A stretch of 64,000 bases of DNA from Zhongshania aquimaris (GTDB lineage Bacteria; Pseudomonadota; Gammaproteobacteria; Pseudomonadales; Spongiibacteraceae). The notes under the pieces were generated by a model that saw nothing but the letters and a program-made list of their open reading frames with translations, searched no databases and was not told the origin of the DNA. The DNA lies in the NCBI RefSeq assembly GCF_019312595.1, contig NZ_JAHWDQ010000002.1:124001-188000 (forward strand), in the 5' to 3' direction. This document shows positions 6,950 through 14,176 of the stretch, piece by piece. The position numbers and the translations under genes are program-made. The number at the start of each line of letters is the position of its first letter. The stretch's first letter is position 1.

Positions 6950-9940
6950 CTATTGAGCTGGCTGCAGTTTGCGGCGGAAGGAACCCGACACACGTACTGT
7001 ATTGTCGCCACCCGGCATAATTTGCTCGCCACCCACCACGACCGCGGTGGCCGTGTAAGTGCCGTTCACAAAGCCATCATCATCACTGACAATTTCAATC
7101 TGGCACGCCGCCCCTGGCGTCAATATCGTTTTTCTCAAAACGGTATCGTAGGTTGTAGTTTCATACTTCACGCCGACAGCATTAACAGTAACATTCACAA
7201 TCCGATTATTGCTTGGGTTAATGCTGGCGCAATCGTATACGCCTACTTCGCGGGGGGCATTAAGCACGTCTACGCCGAATTTAATAATACGCTCACCGCG
7301 ATCCATTGAAATACCATAGCTGGTATCAAAAGTTGAGATGCTGTCGAACTGATCCTCAAGGAATTTGAAGCGATCACCGGTCTGCCAATCCGGACTGCCA
7401 TCATCAATTTGCAAAGTAACACCCACTTCTTCTGAGCCAAGCGCGCCCTCGTCATCTACGCCACCTTCTGGACGGTTTAGACGGATGGCGTAATTGCGAA
7501 ATTTGCCCGTCACAGAAAGTGTGCGCAAATCTTCTTCAAGGCCGCCGTCGTTTGATTTCATAGTCGCACTGTACGTTGCATCGTAGAACTTTCCGCCGCG
7601 GCCAACCGTGGTAATGTCGCAGCTACCACCAGTGACCGATGTTGTGTAGACCGTCTCTAGCAGATATGTACCAACTTTTATCGATAGCGGCTTGCTACTG
7701 CAGTTGTAGGTCATATCGCCAACGTACTGCTCACCGGCTTTTAGGCTAATAATATCGGACGCATTGCCGGTAAAAGCCGGGGTGCCGTCATCTGGGCTGG
7801 CACCACCAAGCCCAACACGGTTGTCAAGCAGGAAGTATTGATTATCACCCAACTCGAACGTGCCGCCGTCGCCAATTTCGATTGAACCAAATTTATCTAA
7901 TGGCAAATCGCCCGTTAACTCGCCAGCAGTGCCCACGTGGCGATAAATACGGAAAGGGGTATTTATCATTTCAAAGCTGGTACTTGCATCTCGATCCATT
8001 TTTGCGGACAAAATGACGGCCTGTAAGCCGCCAATATCACTGGCATAATCGAGTCGAATTTTACAGCTACTGGCGGCATAGTTGCCGCTACGATCTGAGC
8101 CCGTTTGCGAGCTCATAAACACCCCAATCGTCAAACCCTCTCCGCAATCCTGTTCACCAAGTACGGGGTCGGTAATGTTTACACTTAATCTAACCGGATA
8201 AATACCCTGGGTGGGCGCGGTATTAAAATTGCGAATATCAACAGTGAACTCTAGTCCGCGTAAACCAGCCGCGCGAGCAATCTCGCCAAAGCCAAGATTA
8301 TACGATTCGGTACCTCCCACAATATTGATCGTGGCTCCGTTGCGGCCGTTTAGGGAATCGTAAACGGGATGACCGAGATCGCCACTCACACCGCCGCCTA
8401 TGTCCCCACCGGTGTCACCGCCTCCGTCGCCACCGCCGCCAAATATAGTTTGCGTCGCATAGAAATAACCGTTAGTTACGGCCCGTAGCGCCGTGCCTGC
8501 TCCAGCAGCGAGCTGACCGGTATAATAACCTTCGTATATTGGCCCGGCTTGCACCACCTTAATACGACAGCTACCGTCACCAGAACCACCGCCGGAGCTA
8601 GGACCTGTAAGCAGTTGCAGCACAACTTCATCGCTAGAGTCGTCACAACTGTAAGTGCCGACTTCATTAGGAATAATTACTCGCCACTTATTCAGTGCCG
8701 AGGAATCGCGACCCTCGATATAAGCCTGATCAGCATCCGCTACGATGGTCACCGTGTCGGTATAAGTAAAGGTAACGCCATCGACGTCTCCAGTGAATCC
8801 ATCACCGGTAAAGCGTCCCTGACCTTGGTTATTGACCATCGGATCGGTATCACCACCAGTATCCCCACCAGTGCCACCGGTACCGCCTCCCGTACCGCCT
8901 GTATCACCACCTGTACCACCGGTATCGCCACCCGTACCACCGGTATCGCCACCTGTACCACCGGTATCGCCACCCGTACCACCTGTACCACCGGTATCTC
9001 CGCCAGTACCACCGGTACCGCCACCTGTACCGCCAGTGTCGCCACCTGTACCGCCGGTATCACCGCCAGTGCCACCAGTATCTCCGCCTGTGCCACCTTC
9101 ACCGTCATCAACATCGGCGCTGCTAGGGGCTTGATCAGCGGCGACTGCCTGCAAGGCTGCGTTGCCATAAATAGCAGCTTGGCGAACCAAAGCAGCGCTC
9201 ATATCAGCCACAAAATCGCTGTACGGTACAGTGATCGACGAGCCGTCAACCAGACCATCTAGTGCGCTATCCGCGCCATCATTTGCCAAGGCCCGCAAAG
9301 TGTTTAGCGCGGGGCTTGCATCACTTGACGAGAGATCCGCCAAGGCAGCCAAAATTAATGCATGTCTTCCAGCGTCGGTATTGTCGAGGACATCCGCTGT
9401 TGCAGCGCTCACTAGCTCTGGAATCGCTAGTATGCTGTTTATACCAGGCGCGATAGCAGCACGCACCTGCTCATTGATGTCATTGACATCATCCGCAGTG
9501 AGCGGGCTAACGCCGCGCGCTTTTGCAATTTCGTAAGCCAAATTTGTTAAGGGCGTCACCGCGATATTTACGTCTGGCAACACCGCCATTGCGCGTATCC
9601 GCTCACCCGCTGGCAAGGCGGTAAACACTTGTAAGGACTCATCAAAATAGGTGGCCGTGCCACCACCAAGAATTTCGATAACAACCGCACCGGTGTAATT
9701 TACGTAGCTCACATCAACTACGCCGCTATTAGAACTAGTGCCTTCACCCAAAAGCGTCGTGCCATCAGCTTGGAAGATTTTTACCTGCGCGTTGCGAATC
9801 AAACCGAGGGACGGTGATACAGCGACTGAGGATGCCGCAGGCGTGACGCCTGTAGGTTCTGGTTTATTAGTGTTATTACACGCCGCTAACGACACGGCCA
9901 CGGCAAGCAGCGGCAAATATCGACCTTTGATGCGAGACAT
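6950..9940 (-). CDS. Large modular lipoprotein with Gly/Thr-rich repeat linker
   Basis: A 996-residue exported protein. The signal ends in a lipobox (SLAAC, Cys21). Residues about 40-270 look like a carboxypeptidase-regulatory-type beta domain followed by a helical region. Residues 281-365 are an 11-copy linker of the unit GGTGG[D/G]T. Residues 370-996 hold four degenerate modules of 120-160 residues at about 377-500, 523-680, 690-815 and 835-996. Each module has a G-x-Y segment and a C-x-I strand followed by a YxA-type strand, and most have a Cys pair that could form a disulphide. A second short Gly/Asp linker lies at 500-520. I do not recognise a named family. The design suits a surface-exposed, multidomain cell-envelope protein. 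The gene is monocistronic, with a strong terminator. Confidence 0.85.
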   Translation of the reverse strand: MSRIKGRYLPLLAVAVSLAACNNTNKPEPTGVTPAASSVAVSPSLGLIRNAQVKIFQADGTTLLGEGTSSNSGVVDVSYVNYTGAVVIEILGGGTATYFDESLQVFTALPAGERIRAMAVLPDVNIAVTPLTNLAYEIAKARGVSPLTADDVNDINEQVRAAIAPGINSILAIPELVSAATADVLDNTDAGRHALILAALADLSSSDASPALNTLRALANDGADSALDGLVDGSSITVPYSDFVADMSAALVRQAAIYGNAALQAVAADQAPSSADVDDGEGGTGGDTGGTGGDTGGTGGDTGGTGGGTGGTGGDTGGTGGTGGDTGGTGGDTGGTGGDTGGTGGDTGGTGGGTGGTGGDTGGDTDPMVNNQGQGRFTGDGFTGDVDGVTFTYTDTVTIVADADQAYIEGRDSSALNKWRVIIPNEVGTYSCDDSSDEVVLQLLTGPSSGGGSGDGSCRIKVVQAGPIYEGYYTGQLAAGAGTALRAVTNGYFYATQTIFGGGGDGGGDTGGDIGGGVSGDLGHPVYDSLNGRNGATINIVGGTESYNLGFGEIARAAGLRGLEFTVDIRNFNTAPTQGIYPVRLSVNITDPVLGEQDCGEGLTIGVFMSSQTGSDRSGNYAASSCKIRLDYASDIGGLQAVILSAKMDRDASTSFEMINTPFRIYRHVGTAGELTGDLPLDKFGSIEIGDGGTFELGDNQYFLLDNRVGLGGASPDDGTPAFTGNASDIISLKAGEQYVGDMTYNCSSKPLSIKVGTYLLETVYTTSVTGGSCDITTVGRGGKFYDATYSATMKSNDGGLEEDLRTLSVTGKFRNYAIRLNRPEGGVDDEGALGSEEVGVTLQIDDGSPDWQTGDRFKFLEDQFDSISTFDTSYGISMDRGERIIKFGVDVLNAPREVGVYDCASINPSNNRIVNVTVNAVGVKYETTTYDTVLRKTILTPGAACQIEIVSDDDGFVNGTYTATAVVVGGEQIMPGGDNTVRVSGSFRRKLQPAQ
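8846..9100 (-). repeat. 21-bp tandem repeat encoding GGTGG[D/G]T
   Basis: About eleven copies of a 21-bp unit, plus partial units, lie in tandem inside the large lipoprotein gene and keep its frame. The coding strand is rich in GGT/GGC/ACC triplets, and the copies differ mainly at third positions, so the amino-acid pattern is held more tightly than the DNA. One unit is cut to GGT near the middle, which points to past slippage or unequal exchange. The complementary strand is open and would encode a Pro/Val-rich peptide, which I treat as a shadow. Confidence 0.9.
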
Positions 9941-10100
9941 ACATTTCTCCCTAAAAATTTATTGCGCTTTAAGCTCTAAATCACAGTTAAAGCTGTAACG
10001 CTTTCGGGAGAATATTTGTTTATTAAAGAGTGCAGTACCCCGTGAACAAGGGGGTATAGTGTAAAAAAGCAGAGAAAACAGGGCTCGCAGAGTCGCCTAA

Positions 10101-10373
10101 CTAGCCCTTGCTTGTGCGAGACTCATAGGTATTGAGCTGATTTCTTACGTGGATAAAACGATAAAGTCCAATCGCAAATACCGCGAGACCGGCAGCGATC
10201 AGAAACCAAGCGGCGGAGGTATAGGTGTGCAAACTCGAGAAAAATTGGAATAGCACCGCGGCGCCGGCTAACATCGCCAAGCTGGTGCGAATATAGGCTA
10301 GCAGTGTTCTTTCATTAGCTAAGCGCGTGCGCTCTAAGGCTAGATTATCCCGTGCATCAGAGTCATTTCTCAT
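10101..10373 (-). CDS. DUF202 family small membrane protein
   Basis: A 90-residue protein with the DUF202 signature LANERTLLAYIRTSLAML in its first third. Two transmembrane helices follow, at about residues 30-48 and 55-72, and then a charged tail. Related to E. coli YidH/YidG. The function is unknown; fungal relatives sit in SPX-type membrane complexes. It stands between the large lipoprotein gene and a tiny lipoprotein gene, with no overlap to either. The assignment rests on the RTxLAYxRT motif, which is clear. Confidence 0.9.
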   Translation of the reverse strand: MRNDSDARDNLALERTRLANERTLLAYIRTSLAMLAGAAVLFQFFSSLHTYTSAAWFLIAAGLAVFAIGLYRFIHVRNQLNTYESRTSKG

Positions 10374-10469
10374 AGATTTGTGACCCTATTAAAATCTGAA
10401 AAGCGAATGGTTTACGGAGGGAGCTTACTATGAATGCCGAATTTAATGGAGTGTGATTTGAATCTTTAC

Positions 10470-10503
10470 CGTAAAGCGCTGCGGAAAGTCTTCCGCAGCG
10501 CCA
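10470..10503 (-). terminator. Hairpin behind the 78-residue lipoprotein gene
   Basis: A perfect 11-bp stem, 10476-10486 with 10491-10501, closes a four-base loop 20 bases behind the lipoprotein stop. On the minus strand only three T residues follow, so it is a stable hairpin with a weak T-run. It could end transcription or protect the 3' end of the message. Confidence 0.6.
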
Positions 10504-10520
10504 CAAGGAACGTATAGCTA

Positions 10521-10757
10521 CTATTTCTTATTGCCGTTGTTACCGTCGGCACTATCCGTGTCGACACTTACCGCTGTGCTATCGCCATCACTATCACTTT
10601 TAAATGAAAACGAGCCTTCGCCAGTATCGAGGCTAACGGCCGTTGATCCCTGCTTTTCAGCTGGTGCTGCTGGCGCCGCGGCTTTATCATCTGAGCATGC
10701 AATTAGAAACAAAGCAGCAAATGCCAAGGTACTTACGGTCAGAATATTTTTAATCAT
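10521..10757 (-). CDS. Tiny acidic lipoprotein, unknown function
   Basis: A 78-residue protein. Residues 1-21 form a signal ending in the lipobox LIAC. The mature 58 residues are strongly acidic and low in complexity (Ala, Ser, Asp, Gly). They contain the element STAVS[L/V]DT twice, around GSFSFKSDSDGD. No hydrophobic core is evident beyond the lipid anchor, so the mature part is probably unstructured or short beta. The downstream hairpin and the isolated position suggest its own transcript. No named family recognised. Confidence 0.65.
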   Translation of the reverse strand: MIKNILTVSTLAFAALFLIACSDDKAAAPAAPAEKQGSTAVSLDTGEGSFSFKSDSDGDSTAVSVDTDSADGNNGNKK

Positions 10758-10873
10758 GTTTCATAGCCTATTCAGAAAATTGACACTGCTTGGACTCTCA
10801 CCGGCAATGACAGTTCCCATGGTATTAATTACTATAAGTAGTGGCTTAAATTAGATGACTATTTATAAATTAC

Positions 10874-10905
10874 TGAAAACAAGCACTGCTTTTGAACAGT
10901 GCTTG
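10874..10905 (-). terminator. Terminator of the surE-lipoprotein pair
   Basis: Nine-base perfect arms at 10880-10888 and 10897-10905 enclose an eight-base loop. Read on the minus strand the stem is followed by TTTT. It lies 31 bases behind the stop of the lipoprotein gene at 10937 and is placed to end the two-gene surE transcript. Confidence 0.75.
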
Positions 10906-10936
10906 CTTCAATGACGAAATATTTTAAGAAAAAAAT

Positions 10937-11572
10937 TTATTCCTGGTAGACCCACAGATCGACAATTTCCTGATCATCGCTGGCAATTAATCTAAATACC
11001 GCCGGTTGATAATCTTTGTCGACCACCAAGACACCGTCCATGGCTAGCGGTAGATCGCAATTTGCAGTTGTAAGGCTCACCGCTAACAAACCTTCTATAT
11101 CGCTTTCAAATACGTCTCCCACAAGCTGACAGTCTCCCGCATCAGCCGTTAAACTGCCGTTACTGCCGAGCGAAAATTTCATCACTTTATCGAAAGATGT
11201 ATTCGTCACAAAGCTACTCGGCAAGTCAGCCAAAGCTATGCTCTGATCCAAAACCGGTGTGCTATTTATAATATTTACCACCGTGTCTGTATTAATATTT
11301 GGCACCGCCGTCCATTCGCCATTCTCCGCACGACGGTATATTTGCGTGACCTTGCCATCGCTTCCCTCAACAAAAGCAAAGCGGCTGGCGCCGTTACCTG
11401 CGTAGTATTTCCCGATAGACGGCGCCTCTTCTTCGCCCACACTAATGGTGTAACGTCCACTTTCTAGCTCATCGACGCTAAGTTTAGCCGCGCTATTTTT
11501 CTGATTCTTATCATTACATGCAACAAGAACCGAGACCGCAAGCATCAGTATTAAATAAGGTATTTTTTTCAT
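10937..11572 (-). CDS. Lipoprotein encoded with exported SurE
   Basis: A 211-residue lipoprotein starting MKKIPYLILMLAVSV, with lipobox LVAC. I chose the ATG at 11572 because GAGGTG stands six bases upstream and because longer starts would put 18 residues before the signal peptide. The mature part is beta-rich and acidic, with two Cys (GDCQLVGD and TANCDLP) that could form a disulphide. It begins 14 bases after the SurE stop, so the two are almost certainly cotranscribed. I recognise no family. The pairing suggests a periplasmic or outer-membrane partner of the SurE-like enzyme. Confidence 0.75.
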   Translation of the reverse strand: MKKIPYLILMLAVSVLVACNDKNQKNSAAKLSVDELESGRYTISVGEEEAPSIGKYYAGNGASRFAFVEGSDGKVTQIYRRAENGEWTAVPNINTDTVVNIINSTPVLDQSIALADLPSSFVTNTSFDKVMKFSLGSNGSLTADAGDCQLVGDVFESDIEGLLAVSLTTANCDLPLAMDGVLVVDKDYQPAVFRLIASDDQEIVDLWVYQE

Positions 11573-11586
11573 AAATGGCACCTCAA

Positions 11587-12603
11587 TTATTGCGACAACA
11601 AATCGCGTAAACGAAGTTGCAACCACTGCTGCCCATATTGGCTATGGTCATAGGAAAGCTGCATTGCGGTAACAGAAACGGCCGAGCTTGAAACATGCGC
11701 TTCGTCGGATGCTTGCTCGGGGCTAATTTCGGCCTCTGAAAACTTGATCGAGATACCGGGAAAAGCGTATGACCCCAAACCTTGGGATTGAGCGAATGGG
11801 TCTTGCGAGAAATCGGCAACAAATACAAACTCTAATTCCTGCGCGCTACCAATTCGCGAAAATTCAAAAGGCGTAGTCGCAGTTACAAGGTCGGGGAAAT
11901 TTACATTTAACAGCATTCTCTCTGGCAACAAGGGCGCGCCAGCTGCTTTGGCAATTAGCACATCGAGTAGCTTGACGCTTAGATTTGCAATCACGCTAGA
12001 ATCCGGATTATCGTCGTAATTTCCGGCTTCATCTTTTTCGCCGCTGCTATCGTGACCAGCACTTAATGCAATTGCAGGTACACCGCGGCCACCGGCAAAT
12101 TGGACATTGTTTACCGTGCCAGAGGAGCTAACAATATAGCCGGTATTGCGGCCTTCATTCGGGCCGGAAAGGACTAGATCAGGATTCTTTCCCCAACGAG
12201 CTTGAGCGAGTAAATCTATGCCGTAAGCGGTAGCCATCACTGGTGTGCCATTCACGTAGTAGAAATCGCTGTAGTCATAGCCGTCACCTTCTTTAGTGAC
12301 TGGCCCTGCGCCCGGATCCCCCGCTGCCGCAGCATTGTTTAAACAGGCCGTGCTCAGCGGAGTTAAGGGGCGCAAAAACTGTACCGCACCACCCATTCCA
12401 CTTTGACCTTGGCAGGGTGTCGATACCAATACATCATGGCCGGCAGTCGTCAAGGCTTGGTACAAAGCCTTTACATTGCTAGTGAGTCCGTCGTCGTTTG
12501 TCAGGAGAATATTTAGTGCAGACGCTGGTGTGGTAAACGCCGTTAAGCTCGCGGCGACAACGCCAGCTGCAGCAACTTGCTTTAAGGAAGCTCGATTGTT
12601 CAT
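11587..12603 (-). CDS. Exported SurE-family 5'/3'-nucleotidase
   Basis: A 338-residue protein with a Sec-type signal (residues 1-29, ending PASA) before a SurE core. NILLTNDDG at 31-39 carries the two metal-binding Asp. GQSGMGG matches the Asn/Ser metal loop, and LSGPNEGRNTG matches the conserved SGxNxGxN motif, so all metal ligands seem present. Classical SurE is a cytoplasmic survival protein of about 250 residues that dephosphorylates nucleoside monophosphates. This version is exported and about 60 residues longer after signal removal. An exported form could recover phosphate or nucleosides from outside. First gene of a pair with the downstream lipoprotein. Confidence 0.85.
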   Translation of the reverse strand: MNNRASLKQVAAAGVVAASLTAFTTPASALNILLTNDDGLTSNVKALYQALTTAGHDVLVSTPCQGQSGMGGAVQFLRPLTPLSTACLNNAAAAGDPGAGPVTKEGDGYDYSDFYYVNGTPVMATAYGIDLLAQARWGKNPDLVLSGPNEGRNTGYIVSSSGTVNNVQFAGGRGVPAIALSAGHDSSGEKDEAGNYDDNPDSSVIANLSVKLLDVLIAKAAGAPLLPERMLLNVNFPDLVTATTPFEFSRIGSAQELEFVFVADFSQDPFAQSQGLGSYAFPGISIKFSEAEISPEQASDEAHVSSSAVSVTAMQLSYDHSQYGQQWLQLRLRDLLSQ

Positions 12604-12880
12604 AGTTTAAATTCCTATCTCGACAATTATTGTTTTAGCCCTGTGCCGATAAACTCGGCACCCGGCTTTCCCTGCTAATCGTGGAGTGGAATGCGGCCGT
12701 ATACCTCTTGCTTTACAAAGAAAGAGTGCAGCACTGAGTCTTGTAAAACGGACGTGTTATTTCCAAAAAAACTATTATTATCATAGGCTTAGAAAAAGCC
12801 CAGGCGCTCTCACTTTGTAAAGCGAGAGCAACTTAACAGCGATTATTATAGATTTTTTGGCCTAAATACTGGGTTTAAGC

Positions 12881-14035
12881 CTAGGGTTTTGCTTTGCTTG
12901 GCAGGGCCTGTAGCATGTACTGTTTTGGTGTGTAACCCGTTGAATTTTTAAACTGCTTATAGAATGCTGACTGCGAATTGAAGCCAGACTCTAGGGCAAT
13001 CGTAATTATCTTCGCCTTGGGTTGTTGAGCTAGCAGCCGAATGGCCTGCGCGACTCGGTACTCGTTTATAAATTCAAAAAAGTTTTTGTCGGCATATTGA
13101 TTAATGATTTGACTTAAATGATTGGGAGGTATTTTTGCCATCTCAGCTAAATCAGAAAGACGAAGGTCATTCTTAAGATACGGCGCTCGACTTTCCATTA
13201 AGCCTTGTAAATCCTGCCAAAGCGACTGCGCTAGCGCTGGCGTCAGCGAACTTGTTTCATACTTACCAGTATTAGCACTGGGCTCGCTACGTTGTTCATC
13301 GTCTTTGCTATCAAGCTGATGCGCTTGGCCTGTAAAAATATCGGGCTGAATGACCGCGGAGAAACCGATCAAGTAGTAAATCACCACGATGCATGCGGTG
13401 TAGTATATTGAGCGCGGCCACAACTCTAAGCCGGGTAACAGCCGAATCAAACTTATCGCCAAACCCAAAATTACCAACATTAAATAGGCGCAAATAAAGA
13501 TACGCAGCCAACGCAGCCCGATACGGTCCTTGTTGGAAAATTCGTTTTCTATGGCCAGGTTGTGATGTCGCGTTAGCCTCTCTGCAAAGGCTAAATAAAT
13601 TACTTGTAAGGTATAAAGTAAAATTCCGAAAACAGCCAAAGGGGTTGGCGGCCAACCGCCACGCGCGCCCTCCAGGGCATTTTTATCAATGCGGATACCC
13701 TCTTTCAATAGGTATACTAATAAAATAAACGGCAGCAGTAGCAGTAAGTTTGTGGCTTTAAGCTGGTAGCTCGGGGTCACCATCTTCTTAACATAGCCAA
13801 GTAAAAAAACCACGCTACATGACGGCAACGCAATCAGTAAGAAATTGGCATTCCTGAGATCTAACCAGTGCAAATGATTAAATAGAATTGACGCTGCCGT
13901 TGTCATTTGGCAGATCAATGATACCGCCAACAAACGGTTAGCTATCTTGTAGCTGTCTTTTTTTAGAAGCAGCGCTGGAATAATAAATATACCAAGCGCC
14001 AGTGCACCTAAGGCGAGTAAGGCCGAACTATTCAT
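12881..14035 (-). CDS. AraC-family regulator with N-terminal membrane domain
   Basis: A 384-residue protein. About seven hydrophobic helices fill residues 5-225, followed by a polar linker and then an AraC-type double helix-turn-helix at about 275-375. In the DNA-binding part, RLSDLAEMAKIPPNHLSQII forms the first HTH, and GFNSQSAFYKQFKNSTGYTPKQY is the conserved second. Such proteins sense a signal in or at the membrane and bind DNA while anchored. It is monocistronic, between the surE pair and the PQQ dehydrogenase gene, all on the minus strand. It could control either neighbour, but no operator is evident. Confidence 0.87.
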   Translation of the reverse strand: MNSSALLALGALALGIFIIPALLLKKDSYKIANRLLAVSLICQMTTAASILFNHLHWLDLRNANFLLIALPSCSVVFLLGYVKKMVTPSYQLKATNLLLLLPFILLVYLLKEGIRIDKNALEGARGGWPPTPLAVFGILLYTLQVIYLAFAERLTRHHNLAIENEFSNKDRIGLRWLRIFICAYLMLVILGLAISLIRLLPGLELWPRSIYYTACIVVIYYLIGFSAVIQPDIFTGQAHQLDSKDDEQRSEPSANTGKYETSSLTPALAQSLWQDLQGLMESRAPYLKNDLRLSDLAEMAKIPPNHLSQIINQYADKNFFEFINEYRVAQAIRLLAQQPKAKIITIALESGFNSQSAFYKQFKNSTGYTPKQYMLQALPSKAKP

Positions 14036-14176
14036 GTAAGGTCAGAATTATTATTTATCGAGCGGCGAGAATCAGTGATCTTGCGATTCATGTCAACCGC
14101 CATAAATATTAACAAGCTTAAGGCTGGAATCTTTTGAACGCCGTGACAGCAAAATAACTGCCGCCACGGCGTGGCC

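Noticed and set aside
8832-9134. Plus-strand open frame for a Pro/Val-rich peptide (VSPPVPP units)
   Set aside because: It is the complement of the GGTGG[D/G]T coding repeat; lack of stops follows from the repeat, and there is no ribosome site or promoter.
8549-9262. Long Thr/Ala-rich open frame on the plus strand opposite the large lipoprotein
   Set aside because: Codon bias and composition follow the antisense of the repeat region; the minus-strand frame has signal, lipobox and terminator.
12806-12829. Hairpin in the gap upstream of surE
   Set aside because: The stem is interrupted by a mismatch, the loop is only two bases and no T-run follows; no riboswitch features are seen.
14139-14171. 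Inverted repeat behind the PQQ dehydrogenase gene as a terminator
   Set aside because: Seven-base arms with a 19-base loop and an alternative small palindrome; no T-run at the correct place.
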